Positions 44,898-54,585 of a DNA stretch of 64,000 nt are shown here, one piece after another (the stretch's first letter is position 1; each line of letters begins with the position of its first letter). The notes below the pieces were generated by a model. The model was not told where the DNA came from, made no database searches, and saw only the letters and a list, made by a program, of their open reading frames with translations. Source of the DNA: Algoriphagus kandeliae (GTDB lineage Bacteria; Bacteroidota; Bacteroidia; Cytophagales; Cyclobacteriaceae); NCBI RefSeq assembly GCF_004571135.1, contig NZ_SPSB01000003.1, positions 620,001 through 684,000 on the forward strand. Reading direction: 5' to 3'. Made by a program: the position numbers and the translations under genes.

Positions 44898-46697
44898 ATG
44901 GATAGAAATCAAGCAACTGGGCTGATTTTATTTGCAGCGGTCATTCTTATTTACTCCATCTTTTTCGCGAGTGGCCCAGAAGTGCAGCCAGAAGAGGAAG
45001 TATCTACCAATGAACTTGTAAGTTCAGTGGAAGAACCCACGATGGATCAAATTCCAATGGAGGAATCAGGTTCTGATACGCTTTCTCAAGAAAAAATTGA
45101 AAAATATGGAGTCTTAGCTCCATTGACACAAGGCGAGGAAGAGTTAATTACCTTAGAGAATGAGCTGATTCGCTTGGATATTTCCACCAAGGGTGCAAGC
45201 ATTAAAAATGTAATCCTCAAAGAATACAAAGACTGGGAAGGTAAGGATTTAGCTCTATTGGATGATGTTTCTTCATCCATGGTGAATACCTTGAATACCA
45301 CTCGAGGCCCTGTACAGATCGAAGATTTTTACTTCACTCCAGAAGTGACTTCTGAAACGACAGAAGAAGGAAAAGAAGTAACTCTTTTGACCTTAAAAGC
45401 CGAAACTGAAAGCGGATCACTGATTCATCAATTTAGTTTAGAGTCAGAGTCTTATCAGGTTAAAAAGAGCTTTGAAATCAATCGTTTTCAGGGAGTATTT
45501 ACTCAAAACACCATCTCTTTAGACTGGAAAGATCAGGCTCGAGCACATGAGCGAGACCTTGCAGAATCCAGAAGAAAAACTCAGATTAATTTCTACACTG
45601 AAGGTGGTTCCTATGATAATTTAGGTGTTGGGGAATCTCTAGAAACCAATGTTCCCGAGGAGCCTGTAAAATGGATTGGTTTTAGTCAGCGGTTTTTTAC
45701 TGCCGGTATTATTGCCGATCAAGCCTTCGATAATGTAACCTTAGCTCAAAGCACTCCTACGGATAGCCTATTTGTGCGAAATATGGAAGCACAATTGGAC
45801 ATCCCGATCAATGACGGAAAAGCAGATTACCAATTCTACTTTGGCCCCGACAAGTACAAAGTACTAAAAAGCGTTACTGAGGGATTTGAGAAGAATGTGG
45901 ACATGGGATACTTCTTCGTCAGCTGGGTAAACAAATACATCATTGTTAACCTTTTCTCCTTCTTAGAGAAGTACTTCAACAACTACGGGGTAATTATCAT
46001 CCTTATTGTTTTGATTATCAAATTGGCACTATCCCCGCTTACCTATAAGTCCTACATCGGGATGGCAAAAATGCGGGTAATCAAGCCAGAAATTGATGAG
46101 CTAAAGGAGAAATACGGGGATGACCCTACCAAAATGCAGCAAGAGCAAATGAAGCTTTTCTCTCAATTGGGAGTAAGTCCTATCTCTGGATGTCTTCCTT
46201 TGCTTCTTCAAATGCCATTCTTGTTTGCCATGTTCTTCTTTTTCCCGAATGCAATAGAACTTCGGCAGGAATCTTTCCTTTGGGCTACAGACCTTTCGAC
46301 TTACGACGAATTCATCAAATTGCCATTTACCATTCCCTTCTATGGTTCACACGTGAGTTTATTCACGCTTTTGATGACAGTATCTCAAATCATCTATACC
46401 CATTTCAACAATCAATTGACCACGGCTACGGGTCCTATGAAAAACCTAGGATATATTATGCCGGTGATGTTCATGTTCATTTTGAACTCATATCCTGCAG
46501 GATTGAGCTTTTACTACTTCGTTTCTAACGTCGTGACCTTTGGTCAGCAGGCTTTAATCAAGCTTTCCGTGGATGATCAAAAGATTCGCCAAAAAGTGGA
46601 AGAGAATAAAGTCAAGAATGCAAATAAGAAAAAGTCGAAATTCCAACAACGACTGGAAGAGGCAATGAAAGCTGCAGATGCAAATCGAAAAAAATAA
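44898..46697 (+). CDS. yidC: Membrane protein insertase YidC
   Basis: A 599-residue inner-membrane insertase. N-terminal helix MDRNQATGLILFAAVILIYSIFF, then a large periplasmic beta-sandwich (about 60-340), then the conserved five-helix core: VDMGYFFVSWVNKYIIVNLFSFLEKYF, ALSPLTYKSYIGMAKMRVIKPEIDELKEKYGDDPTKMQQEQMKLFSQLGVSPISGCLPLLLQMPF (in pieces). A basic C-terminal tail (NKKKSKFQQRLEEAMKAA) could contact ribosomes. Typical for the phylum. Confidence 0.97.
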   Translation: MDRNQATGLILFAAVILIYSIFFASGPEVQPEEEVSTNELVSSVEEPTMDQIPMEESGSDTLSQEKIEKYGVLAPLTQGEEELITLENELIRLDISTKGASIKNVILKEYKDWEGKDLALLDDVSSSMVNTLNTTRGPVQIEDFYFTPEVTSETTEEGKEVTLLTLKAETESGSLIHQFSLESESYQVKKSFEINRFQGVFTQNTISLDWKDQARAHERDLAESRRKTQINFYTEGGSYDNLGVGESLETNVPEEPVKWIGFSQRFFTAGIIADQAFDNVTLAQSTPTDSLFVRNMEAQLDIPINDGKADYQFYFGPDKYKVLKSVTEGFEKNVDMGYFFVSWVNKYIIVNLFSFLEKYFNNYGVIIILIVLIIKLALSPLTYKSYIGMAKMRVIKPEIDELKEKYGDDPTKMQQEQMKLFSQLGVSPISGCLPLLLQMPFLFAMFFFFPNAIELRQESFLWATDLSTYDEFIKLPFTIPFYGSHVSLFTLLMTVSQIIYTHFNNQLTTATGPMKNLGYIMPVMFMFILNSYPAGLSFYYFVSNVVTFGQQALIKLSVDDQKIRQKVEENKVKNANKKKSKFQQRLEEAMKAADANRKK

Positions 46698-46700
46698 AAG

Positions 46701-46723
46701 AAAGGGCTTTAGGCCCTTTTTTT
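46701..46723 (+). terminator. Rho-independent terminator of yidC
   Basis: AAAGGGC (46701-46707) pairs with GCCCTTT (46713-46719), followed by a T-run, 4 bases after the stop codon. Confidence 0.85.
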
Positions 46724-46861
46724 GTGGCCATAAGAAAACTTATCTGACATAGCCTGACCAATTAAGAAGATAGCTACAGGAGACAACAAACTTTAACAGT
46801 TAAGTATAACATCATCGAGTATCAACCTAACCTATTGACTTTTAAGTACTTTAACTGTAAA

Positions 46862-46900
46862 CCTGAAATAAAAACATCTTAAAAATAGATTTATTTCAGG
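46862..46900. repeat. Perfect 11-base inverted repeat upstream of parA
   Basis: CCTGAAATAAA (46862-46872) and TTTATTTCAGG (46890-46900) are exact reverse complements with a 17-base loop, 87 bases before the parA ATG. No T-run follows, so it is not a terminator. It may be an operator or an mRNA hairpin. It is not a canonical parS site. Confidence 0.55.
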
Positions 46901-46986
46901 GGAAAAGGCTTGTAAAAAAAGGGAGCAAATCGCTCGATAGCGTGCGGATTTTGATTAATATTGAGTTTTAAATTTCGATCATAACC

Positions 46987-47778
46987 ATGGGAAAAATCAT
47001 TGCAATCGCCAATCAAAAAGGTGGAGTTGGAAAAACAACAACCGCGATGAACCTCGCTGCAAGTTTGGCAGTCCTAGAATATAAAACCCTGGTGATTGAT
47101 GCCGACCCTCAAGCCAATACTACTTCGGGATTAGGCCAAGACCCAAAATCCATCAATACAAGTATTTATGAATGCATGGTGGATGGTATCCCAGTAGAAG
47201 AGATCATCATTAAAACCGAAATCGAATTTTTGGATTTAGTGCCTTCACACATTGACTTGGTTGGTGCAGAGGTCGAAATGATCAACATGGAGAATCGGGA
47301 GGAAAAGATGAAGGGAGTAATCGCTTCAGTTCGCGATCGCTACGACTTCATCATTATTGATTGTTCCCCTTCTTTGGGTTTGATCACAATCAATGCCCTC
47401 ACAGCTGCCGATTCTGTGATCATTCCAGTTCAGTGTGAATATTTCGCTTTGGAAGGCTTAGGTAAACTTTTGAATACCATTAAAATCATCCAAACGAGGT
47501 TAAATACTAATTTGGAAATAGAAGGCATACTTTTGACCATGTATGATGTTCGTCTTAAACTTTCCAACCAAGTAGTTGATGAAGTCCGGATGCATTTCAA
47601 AAACATGGTTTTTGAAACCATAATCCCAAGAAATGTCCGATTGGGAGAGGCTCCAAGTTTTGGCCTACCTGCTATCGCTTTTGACGCAGAAGGGAAAGGA
47701 GCGATTGCCTACCTGAATTTGGCTAATGAGATTGCCGAGAAAAACGGGCTTAAAAAAGTAACAGAAACTCATGGCTGA
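46987..47778 (+). CDS. parA: Chromosome-partitioning ATPase ParA/Soj
   Basis: A 263-residue deviant-Walker ATPase. The motif is [24 protein letters not shown] (signature Lys in KGGVGKTT), followed by [16 protein letters not shown] and [21 protein letters not shown]. It acts with ParB to segregate chromosome origins. parB overlaps by 8 bases. In this phylum the par genes are often near the origin; no dnaA box cluster is visible in the window. Confidence 0.96.
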   Translation: MGKIIAIANQKGGVGKTTTAMNLAASLAVLEYKTLVIDADPQANTTSGLGQDPKSINTSIYECMVDGIPVEEIIIKTEIEFLDLVPSHIDLVGAEVEMINMENREEKMKGVIASVRDRYDFIIIDCSPSLGLITINALTAADSVIIPVQCEYFALEGLGKLLNTIKIIQTRLNTNLEIEGILLTMYDVRLKLSNQVVDEVRMHFKNMVFETIIPRNVRLGEAPSFGLPAIAFDAEGKGAIAYLNLANEIAEKNGLKKVTETHG

Positions 47779-48682
47779 TAATAAACCAAATAGAAAAAAA
47801 AGTGCCTTAGGGCGAGGGCTTGGAGCTTTACTTCAGGATAGCCCTGCAAAAACCAATTCGGAAGAAATTCTTCCTGAGGTTCAAAAAACCGGAATTTTTG
47901 AAATTTCTATCGATTCTATTCAAGTCAATCCATTTCAGCCAAGGACACATTTTGACAAGGAGGCATTAGAAGAGCTTGCTGAATCAATTAAAGTTCAGGG
48001 AATCATCCAACCTATTACCGTCCGAAAGCTTGATCAGAACGAGTATCAGTTAATTTCTGGAGAACGAAGATTTCAAGCCTCTAAACTGGCTGGATTAGAT
48101 AAAATTCCTGCCTATGTTCGAACAGCTAATGACCAGCAAATGCTGGAAATGGCACTCATTGAAAATATTCAGCGAGAAAATCTCAATGCACTTGAAATTG
48201 CGCATTCCTATCAACGTTTGCTAGCTGAGTGTGATCTAAAGCAAGAGGAGCTAGGAGATCGGGTTGGGAAAAACCGAACTACTGTAAACAATTACCTTCG
48301 ATTGCTTAAGCTTCCTCCATCCATTCAGGCTGCTATTCGCGATCAGCAGATTTCCATGGGACATGCTCGTGCTCTGATTAACGTAGAGGACATTGATAAG
48401 CAATTGGCTATATTCAAAAAGGCTGTAGAAGAAGAGCTTAGCGTACGAAAAGTAGAAGCTCTGGTTAAGGCATTGAATGAAGGAAAAGGAGCGAAAAAGG
48501 AAAAACCAGAATTAGACCCGGTAAAAAAATACGAGTTGAACAAGTTACAGCAGCGACTTGCATCCCATTTTGGAACCAAAGTTTCTTTAAAATCAGACAC
48601 TAAAAATCGAGGTGAAATCAAAATTCCTTTTCATTCAGCCTCAGATCTAAATAGAATTCTCGAAATACTCGAAATCATTTGA
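47771..48682 (+). CDS. parB: ParB/RepB/Spo0J-family partition protein
   Basis: A 303-residue DNA-binding CTPase-type partition protein. The N-terminal domain reads [36 protein letters not shown] and [26 protein letters not shown]; the GERRFQA box is the nucleotide-binding motif. An HTH ([25 protein letters not shown]) binds parS. It overlaps parA by 8 bases and the DUF5683 gene by 4, giving a tight operon. I find no TGTTTCACGTGAAACA-like parS in the window. Confidence 0.96.
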   Translation: MADNKPNRKKSALGRGLGALLQDSPAKTNSEEILPEVQKTGIFEISIDSIQVNPFQPRTHFDKEALEELAESIKVQGIIQPITVRKLDQNEYQLISGERRFQASKLAGLDKIPAYVRTANDQQMLEMALIENIQRENLNALEIAHSYQRLLAECDLKQEELGDRVGKNRTTVNNYLRLLKLPPSIQAAIRDQQISMGHARALINVEDIDKQLAIFKKAVEEELSVRKVEALVKALNEGKGAKKEKPELDPVKKYELNKLQQRLASHFGTKVSLKSDTKNRGEIKIPFHSASDLNRILEILEII

Positions 48683-49293
48683 TTTTGGAACAGTTATCAA
48701 AGCATAACTCTCAATTCTTAAAGACCCTATCGGTATTAGTGGGGTTTTCTTTTTTTTTGTGTCTAAATCCGATTAGTTCCTTTGCCCAGCAGGATACCAC
48801 AAAAGTGGAAATAAGAAAACAAAAGAAAGAAAAACCGGATTATTCCTCCCTACCTAAAAACCCACGAAAAGCTTCTCTTCTATCTGCAATGCTTCCAGGA
48901 GCTGGCCAAGTGTATAATGGAAAAGCTTGGAAAGTCCCCATCATCTATGCAGGCTTCATGGCGGATATTTATTTCATCAATTTCAACAATCGGCGCTATC
49001 AGGTTTTCCGAGAAGCCCTATTTGCTTTTGATGAAGGAGAACCAAACGGATTCCCAACCCTAAATCGGGATGCCTTGGTGAGAAATGTTGATTATTGGCG
49101 GAGAAATAGAGATCTGACCATCTTGCTACTTGGAGTGATCTATGCTTTGAATATTATCGACGCGAATGTGGACGCTCATTTATCGGGATTTGACATTACA
49201 GATGAATTAAGTTTGTCTATTGAACCATCAATCGACAATTTTACAGCCCAAAACCAACAGATGGGTATAAGTTTCAAACTGAATTTTAAATAA
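48679..49293 (+). CDS. DUF5683 domain protein
   Basis: A 204-residue protein with an N-terminal hydrophobic segment (TLSVLVGFSFFLCLNPISSFAQ) that looks like a signal peptide. The DUF5683 core is PDYSSLPKNPRKASLLSAMLPGAGQVYNGKAWKVPIIYAGF, with further hydrophobic stretches. Function unknown; its place between parB and dapB is usual in Bacteroidota. The start overlaps parB by 4 bases, and the first ~15 residues may be untranslated if a later start is used. Confidence 0.88.
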   Translation: MILEQLSKHNSQFLKTLSVLVGFSFFLCLNPISSFAQQDTTKVEIRKQKKEKPDYSSLPKNPRKASLLSAMLPGAGQVYNGKAWKVPIIYAGFMADIYFINFNNRRYQVFREALFAFDEGEPNGFPTLNRDALVRNVDYWRRNRDLTILLLGVIYALNIIDANVDAHLSGFDITDELSLSIEPSIDNFTAQNQQMGISFKLNFK

Positions 49294-50016
49294 ATGAATA
49301 TCATTTTATTGGGATATGGCAAAATGGGGAAAATCATTGGCGAAATCGCCGAATCCCGAGGTCATCAAATCCTTCTAAAAATCGACGAGAATAACAGAGA
49401 ACTTTTGGATTCTATTGATCCAAAGCCCATTGATGTTGCCATTGAATTCAGTCAACCTGAGGCAGCAGTTTCGAATATTTCCTGGTGTTTAAATCATGGA
49501 ATTCCTGTTGTATCAGGAACTACCGGCTGGCTGGATCAAAAACCTCAAATGGACCAACTCGCCGAGGAAAAACAAACTGGTTTCTTCTATGCTTCCAATT
49601 TCAGTATCGGTGTCAATGTATTCTTCAAAGTGAATGAATATTTGGCTAAGTTGATGAATGAGGTATCTGGATATGAGGTCAGTATCGAAGAGATTCATCA
49701 TACAGCAAAAAAAGATGCTCCTTCAGGAACAGCTATTACATTGGCAGAAGGAATCATCAAAAACCAGCAGGCGTTTACTGCGTGGCACCTGTCCGATCAA
49801 GCGTCCGAAAATGGACAAAGCATCCCTATAAGCTCCAAGCGGATAGATCCTGCTCCCGGAACCCATATTATTCGTTATCAATCTGAAATAGACGATATTG
49901 AAATTTCTCATACTGCACATAGCAGACAAGGATTTGCTCTTGGCGCAGTTTTGGTGGCTGAGTGGCTACCTGGAAAAAAAGGAGTTTTAACGATGAATGA
50001 CTTTCTTTCATTCTGA
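49294..50016 (+). CDS. dapB: 4-hydroxy-tetrahydrodipicolinate reductase
   Basis: A 240-residue enzyme of the lysine/diaminopimelate pathway. The N-terminal Rossmann motif is IILLGYGKMGKIIGEIAE; VVSGTTGW, YASNFSIGVNVFFKV and the catalytic block EIHHTAKKDAPSGTAITLAEGI (His-His and Lys) follow. It starts directly after the DUF5683 stop codon and is followed by lepB after 11 bases. It supplies meso-diaminopimelate for peptidoglycan. Confidence 0.96.
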   Translation: MNIILLGYGKMGKIIGEIAESRGHQILLKIDENNRELLDSIDPKPIDVAIEFSQPEAAVSNISWCLNHGIPVVSGTTGWLDQKPQMDQLAEEKQTGFFYASNFSIGVNVFFKVNEYLAKLMNEVSGYEVSIEEIHHTAKKDAPSGTAITLAEGIIKNQQAFTAWHLSDQASENGQSIPISSKRIDPAPGTHIIRYQSEIDDIEISHTAHSRQGFALGAVLVAEWLPGKKGVLTMNDFLSF

Positions 50017-50027
50017 AAAATAAAAAC

Positions 50028-51104
50028 ATGAGTACAAGTCCTAAAAAGAAAAAGTCAGCCGCTAGAGAATGGATTGACGCCTTAGTTTTTGCAGTTGTAG
50101 CAGCGAGTTTGATTCGCTGGCTTTTATTGGAGCCTTTTACCATCCCAACAGCATCCATGGAGAAATCGCTTTTGGTAGGGGATTTCCTTTTTGTGAGCAA
50201 AATGCATTATGGTACTCGGATCCCGAAAACCCCGCTTCAGGTTCCTTTGACCCATCAAAAGATTTGGGGAACTGATATCCCATCTTACTCAGATGCCATC
50301 CAACTCCCCTACTATCGATTACCTGGGTTTACCCATGTCAAAAGAAATGATGTGGTAGTTTTCAATTACCCAGTTGAATTTCAATTCCCCAATGATTTAA
50401 AAACCAATTATATCAAACGAGCAGTTGGAGTTCCTGGAGACGTAATTGAAATCAAGAATGGGGACCTCTATGTGAATGGTGAAGCCGCTATGAAGCCCGA
50501 GGAAATGCAGTATTCCTATGATGTCATGACAAACCGAATGCTAAACGCAGATTTTTTTACTGACTATGGTATCAACCCAGCAAGTTTCATGGCATTCCCG
50601 GATGGGTCGGGATATATAGTTTATGCCACTGATTTGGTAATCGATCGGCTAAAAGAATCACCGGTAGTCACCGAAGTTAGAAAACGAATCATGGGCCCTA
50701 GAGGTGAAAATGGAATTTTCCCAGATGGATTGACATTAGGTTGGAATCGAGATCAATACGGACCACTCACAATTCCTGGCAAAGGTGTAACCATAGAAAT
50801 GAACGAAGACAATGTTCTTCGATATGGCACCACTATTCAAAATTATGAAGGACATGATCAAGTTGATATTCGCGACGGTCAGCTGTTTATTGATGGTCAA
50901 AAAGTTGATAGCTATACCTTCAAGCAGGATTACTATTTCATGATGGGAGACAATAGACATGATTCTTTGGATTCCCGCTATTGGGGTTTTGTCCCTGAAG
51001 ATCATGTAGTGGGAAAAGCTTGGTTCTTATGGCTTTCGCTGGATGAATTCGAATCCTTCTTTGGCAAGATTCGATGGAATAGAATTTTCAAAGGAATCAG
51101 TTAA
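50028..51104 (+). CDS. lepB: Signal peptidase I
   Basis: A 358-residue membrane serine protease that removes signal peptides. One N-terminal helix (WIDALVFAVVAASLIRWLLL) leads to the catalytic Ser43 in FTIPTASMEKSLLVGDFLFVSK; the general-base Lys is near residue 130 in TNYIKRAVGVPGDVIEI; the C-terminal box is YFMMGDNRHDSLDSRYWGFVPEDHVVGKAWF (in pieces). An insertion of about 130 residues between the Lys and the last box makes it larger than E. coli LepB in that part, typical of this phylum. Confidence 0.95.
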   Translation: MSTSPKKKKSAAREWIDALVFAVVAASLIRWLLLEPFTIPTASMEKSLLVGDFLFVSKMHYGTRIPKTPLQVPLTHQKIWGTDIPSYSDAIQLPYYRLPGFTHVKRNDVVVFNYPVEFQFPNDLKTNYIKRAVGVPGDVIEIKNGDLYVNGEAAMKPEEMQYSYDVMTNRMLNADFFTDYGINPASFMAFPDGSGYIVYATDLVIDRLKESPVVTEVRKRIMGPRGENGIFPDGLTLGWNRDQYGPLTIPGKGVTIEMNEDNVLRYGTTIQNYEGHDQVDIRDGQLFIDGQKVDSYTFKQDYYFMMGDNRHDSLDSRYWGFVPEDHVVGKAWFLWLSLDEFESFFGKIRWNRIFKGIS

Positions 51105-51128
51105 AAAAAGCCCCTCGGGGCTTTTTTT
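51103..51128. terminator. Bidirectional terminator between lepB and ung
   Basis: AAAAAAAGCCCC (51103-51114) pairs with GGGGCTTTTTTT (51117-51128). It begins inside the lepB stop codon and serves both convergent genes. Confidence 0.92.
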
Positions 51129-51139
51129 CATAAAAAGAC

Positions 51140-51802
51140 TTACCATTTAATGGGTTCAATGTCTTTGCTTTCGAGGTAAGCATTCGCTTTGGAAAAATGC
51201 TTACAACCAAAAAAACCTCTATGAGCGGACAAAGGACTTGGATGAGGAGCTTTCAAAATCAAATGCTTTTTCTCATCTATCAATTCGGCCTTTTTCCCTG
51301 CATAGGCTCCCCAAAGCAAAAAAACCACATGAGATCGTTTTTCACTGATCGTATGTATAACCGAATCGGTAAACTCCTCCCAACCGCGTTTTTGATGGGA
51401 CCCTGCCTGCCCATTTCGTACTGTCAAGGTAGCGTTGAGAAGGAAAACTCCTTGCTTTGCCCAACGGGTCAAGTCCCCATTTGGCGGCATATCTATGCCT
51501 AAGTCTGATTTGATTTCTTTGAAAATATTCAATAAACTCGGTGGAAAAGGAACACCTGGACGAACAGAAAACGAAAGCCCATGAGCTTGACCTGGACCAT
51601 GGTATGGATCCTGTCCTAAGATGACCACCTTCACTTGATCTAGTGGACATTGATCAAAGGCATTAAAAATTAGTTTTCCAGGAGGATAGATGGTTTGGGT
51701 TTTATATTCAGACTTCACAAATGCTACTAAATCTTTGAAATACTGTTTATCAAAAACTTCACTCAAAACAGCACCCCAAGATTCTTCAATTCTTACATCC
51801 AT
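51140..51802 (-). CDS. ung: Uracil-DNA glycosylase
   Basis: A 220-residue family 1 UDG that removes uracil from DNA. The water-activating loop is GQDPYHGPGQAHGLSFSV (residues 63-80, Asp65), VFLLNATLTVRNGQAGSH follows, and the minor-groove loop is HPSPLSAHRGFFGCKHFS. Full length for the family. It converges on lepB. Confidence 0.97.
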   Translation of the reverse strand: MDVRIEESWGAVLSEVFDKQYFKDLVAFVKSEYKTQTIYPPGKLIFNAFDQCPLDQVKVVILGQDPYHGPGQAHGLSFSVRPGVPFPPSLLNIFKEIKSDLGIDMPPNGDLTRWAKQGVFLLNATLTVRNGQAGSHQKRGWEEFTDSVIHTISEKRSHVVFLLWGAYAGKKAELIDEKKHLILKAPHPSPLSAHRGFFGCKHFSKANAYLESKDIEPIKW

Positions 51803-51813
51803 AGGTAAATTAA

Positions 51814-51843
51814 TTGATATTCAAATAGTTCGTCTTATATTTG
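51814..51843 (+). promoter_or_regulatory. Promoter of apaG
   Basis: TTG (51814-51816), 19 bases, then TATATTTG (51836-51843), a perfect TAnnTTTG box, 23 bases before the ATG at 51867. Confidence 0.75.
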
Positions 51844-51866
51844 TAAACTTTTAAATTATTCTTTCA

Positions 51867-52253
51867 ATGGTAACAGCTATCACAGAAGGCATTGAAGTCA
51901 GTGTGGAAGTCACTTATCAAGCCGAATTTTCCAGTCCTCTTCAGCATCATTATGTTTTTACTTACAAGGTAACTATTCATAATAGAAGTGATATTACCGT
52001 ACAATTGTTAAGGCGAAGATGGGAAATTTCTGACGCAGCTGAAACCCGCAAAATCGTCGAAGGAGATGGCGTTGTCGGACAGCAACCTACCCTAGAACCA
52101 GGTCAAAGCCATAGTTACGTTTCAGGTTGCAACCTCCGTTCAGGTCTGGGTAAAATGAAAGGATGGTACACCATGCAAAAAGTTTACAACGAAAAAGAAT
52201 TTGAAGTGGTAGTACCCGAATTTCAAATGATCGCCAATATTTTTCATAATTAA
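51867..52253 (+). CDS. apaG: ApaG protein
   Basis: A 128-residue single-domain beta-sandwich protein. The ApaG signature is visible: FSSPLQHHYVFTYKVTIHNRSDITVQLLRRRWEISDA, VVGQQPTLEPGQSHSYVSGC and GLGKMKGWYTMQ (pieces). The domain is shared with F-box proteins; the bacterial protein is often called a Co2+/Mg2+ efflux protein, though the mechanism is unproven. It has its own promoter and is followed after 5 bases by a methyltransferase gene. Confidence 0.95.
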   Translation: MVTAITEGIEVSVEVTYQAEFSSPLQHHYVFTYKVTIHNRSDITVQLLRRRWEISDAAETRKIVEGDGVVGQQPTLEPGQSHSYVSGCNLRSGLGKMKGWYTMQKVYNEKEFEVVVPEFQMIANIFHN

Positions 52254-52258
52254 TTCCC

Positions 52259-53038
52259 TTGCCAAATATTCTGTTTCCAGCTTTTGGATATTTGTATTAT
52301 TGGCTACTGAAAGAGGATCATTATTCCTTACAGGGTCCTTTTCTGGCGAACCTTTACGAAGATCTTAGAAACTATATTGAATACCGGAAGAAAGATGACC
52401 TTGAAATCGAGGGTTTTCGAAAAAAACTACTCCAAAATCACACATTGATCCCTGTAGATGATTTTGGAGCAGGATCAAAAAAAGTCCCACAAAGAGAGAG
52501 GGAAATTTCAGCCATAACTCGGTATTCCACTTCTGGTAGAAAATTCGCCCAACTCTATCAATTTTTTGCTTCGAAAACTCCTGCAAAGGTTTTGATCGAA
52601 TTAGGGACTTGTTTGGGAATTACTACACGGTACCTAAGTCAAGTGACCCTTGGAAAATTGGCGACTTTTGAAGGCTCTCATAGTATTCAGGAAGTTGCTA
52701 AAGCAGGATTCAAAAAGAAAAACACGGAGTTTGTCCTTGGAAAAATTCAGGATACACTTCCAGCTTTTCTGGAGAAAAATCCAATAGTTGACTTTGCCTT
52801 AGTGGATGCTACTCACACATTTGAAGCCACAATGTATTATTTTGAAATGCTCCTCCCCCATCTGCATTCCAAGAGCATTCTGGTAATTGCCGATATTTAT
52901 TGGTCCCGAGAAATGTACCTGGCTTGGAAAACTATCATTGCTAGACCGGAAGTTCGATTAAGTCTAGATTTCTATGAATGTGGAGTAGTGTTTTTCGATT
53001 TTCCGGGAGAAAAAACTCATCGAATTTTAGATTATTGA
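52259..53038 (+). CDS. Class I SAM-dependent methyltransferase, probable O-methyltransferase, TTG start
   Basis: A 259-residue protein read from a TTG at 52259; there is no in-frame ATG before the conserved part, so an unusual start codon is needed. Motif I is KVLIELGTCLGITTRYLSQ, followed by LATFEGSHSIQEVA (post I) and VDFALVDATHTFEATMYYFEMLLPHL. The order matches catechol-O-methyltransferase-like enzymes; acceptor unknown. It follows apaG by 5 bases, likely one transcript, and overlaps the convergent TPMT-like gene by 7 bases. Confidence 0.82.
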   Translation: MPNILFPAFGYLYYWLLKEDHYSLQGPFLANLYEDLRNYIEYRKKDDLEIEGFRKKLLQNHTLIPVDDFGAGSKKVPQREREISAITRYSTSGRKFAQLYQFFASKTPAKVLIELGTCLGITTRYLSQVTLGKLATFEGSHSIQEVAKAGFKKKNTEFVLGKIQDTLPAFLEKNPIVDFALVDATHTFEATMYYFEMLLPHLHSKSILVIADIYWSREMYLAWKTIIARPEVRLSLDFYECGVVFFDFPGEKTHRILDY

Positions 53039-53616
53039 TTTTCAAATTCAATAAAAAGTTCAGACCCACTTCGAGGCGGAATGGAGTTGTAGCATGGCTC
53101 CAATTTATGAATGATAAAATATTGAGAAAATAGCTTTTGATATTCCTTCATATTTCCTCCAAAGGGTGGACCCTCTCTATCAAATTCCTTCGAAAAAAGA
53201 ACTCCGGCTAGAATTCCATTTGGCTTTAAAAGTTTCTTCATTTTTTGACAATAGGCGTCACGCTGACTGGGGTGAAGTGCGCAAAAAAAGGTTTGCTCCA
53301 AAATCAAATCATAGGCTCCTTCATGCTCAAAAAAGTCCTGATGGTGGATGTAATTTTTAGGAAAATCAGGGTATGCATTGCTAAAATTTGTTAAGGGAAT
53401 TTCGGAAATATCCAGCAAATGGACGTCTAAAAAGCCTTTTTTGAATGAATAGGCTACTTCATGACCATTTCCTCCTCCTGGAATAAGTACACGAATTTCC
53501 CTGTCTTCAATTTGGTCTAAATATTGTACTAGCGGGGTAGATGGATAGCCAATATCCCAGCCTGTAGTCCCGTGGCTATAGCGCTTCGTCCAATAGCTTT
53601 CATCAAAAAACATCAT
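53032..53616 (-). CDS. TPMT-family SAM-dependent methyltransferase
   Basis: A 194-residue methyltransferase like thiopurine S-methyltransferase. The start FDESYWTKRYSHGTTGWDIGYPSTPLVQYLDQ is diagnostic for the family. Motif I is RVLIPGGGNGHEVAYSFKKG, followed by HLLDIS and YDLILEQTFFCALHPSQRDAYCQKMKKLLKPNG. Substrate unknown; bacterial members methylate thiols, selenium or thiocyanate-type compounds. It diverges from the coiled-coil gene at 53635 with an 18-base gap. Confidence 0.9.
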   Translation of the reverse strand: MMFFDESYWTKRYSHGTTGWDIGYPSTPLVQYLDQIEDREIRVLIPGGGNGHEVAYSFKKGFLDVHLLDISEIPLTNFSNAYPDFPKNYIHHQDFFEHEGAYDLILEQTFFCALHPSQRDAYCQKMKKLLKPNGILAGVLFSKEFDREGPPFGGNMKEYQKLFSQYFIIHKLEPCYNSIPPRSGSELFIEFENQ

Positions 53617-53634
53617 AAAGCCCTATTTATAATT

Positions 53635-54564
53635 ATGAGCACTAATTTTCAAAAAGATTCTGAACCTAAAAAAGATCAAGGGAAGAACATCATCATTATA
53701 GTACTTGTCCTTTTGGTCATCATCAGCGGGATCAAACTGTACACAGACTATGTCGATCGTACCAAAAAAACGGAAGAAATCCTGCTACTCTCCACAGAAA
53801 ACAATCAATTGAATCAACGTCTTGATTCAGTCACTTATCAATTGAATCTACGTATTCAAGAAATCGAAAAATTAGGAGGAGACATAGCTGCCTTGGAGCA
53901 AGTTCGGGATCAATTAATCGCAGAACGTAACTCTAATCGTCAGCGAACAGCCAATGAAATTGCAGAATTGAACAAGCGGATTCAGTCTTATAATTCCATG
54001 CTTCAGGAAAAAGACCAGGAGATTTTGGAACTGCGCGCTATGAATCAGCAACTGTATGCTGAAAATCAAGATCTCAAAACCACTCAGGCTGAAATCGAAG
54101 AAGAAGTAGCAAAGCTCAACCTACAAAAAGAAGATTTGCAGGCTAAAGTAAATGTCGCATCTATGCTAAAGGCGGAAAACATTACCGTAGCCGCAATAAA
54201 CAGAAGAGGTAGAGAACGAGTGGAAACCACTAATGATTTTCGAAATCGTCAAATCGAGCGGATCAAAATCAGCTTCAATTTCGCAGAGAATAAAGTGGCC
54301 CCTCCAGGACCTAGAAATGTGTACGTTCAAATCTTAGCTCCTAATGAGCAACCTATTTTCGATGTGGCAAAAGGATCAGGGACCTTCACAGTAGATGGAA
54401 TCGAGCAATTCTATACCGTAAAACAGGATGTGCTTTTTAATAACTCTGGAGAAGCGCTTACCTTCTATTATGAAAAGGGTTCGGACTATGCATCAGGAGA
54501 TCACACAATCCGAATATTTGTGGATAATTACCAAATAGGATCTTCTACATTCTCTGTAAAATAA
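53635..54564 (+). CDS. Membrane-anchored coiled-coil protein
   Basis: A 309-residue protein from the ATG at 53635 ([15 protein letters not shown]); the extension to 53572 would read antisense into the divergent gene. One membrane helix ([19 protein letters not shown], about 19-38) leads to a long coiled coil (about 45-190, [19 protein letters not shown] ... [20 protein letters not shown]) and a C-terminal beta domain ([29 protein letters not shown], pieces). Function unknown; databases sometimes label such proteins chromosome-partitioning, which I cannot support. Confidence 0.82.
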   Translation: MSTNFQKDSEPKKDQGKNIIIIVLVLLVIISGIKLYTDYVDRTKKTEEILLLSTENNQLNQRLDSVTYQLNLRIQEIEKLGGDIAALEQVRDQLIAERNSNRQRTANEIAELNKRIQSYNSMLQEKDQEILELRAMNQQLYAENQDLKTTQAEIEEEVAKLNLQKEDLQAKVNVASMLKAENITVAAINRRGRERVETTNDFRNRQIERIKISFNFAENKVAPPGPRNVYVQILAPNEQPIFDVAKGSGTFTVDGIEQFYTVKQDVLFNNSGEALTFYYEKGSDYASGDHTIRIFVDNYQIGSSTFSVK

Positions 54565-54585
54565 AAAACAGCTCAATCAAGCCAG

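Noticed and set aside
46348..46360. CACGTG in yidC as a parS core
   Set aside because: The flanks do not match TGTTTCACGTGAAACA; other CACGTG occurrences in the window fail too.
46534..46548. GTGACCTTTGGTCAG in yidC as another Crp/Fnr site
   Set aside because: The spacing is one base off the pattern and it lies deep inside a coding region.
53572..53634. 21-residue extension of the coiled-coil protein
   Set aside because: It is antisense to the start of the divergent TPMT-like gene; the ATG at 53635 precedes the membrane helix properly.
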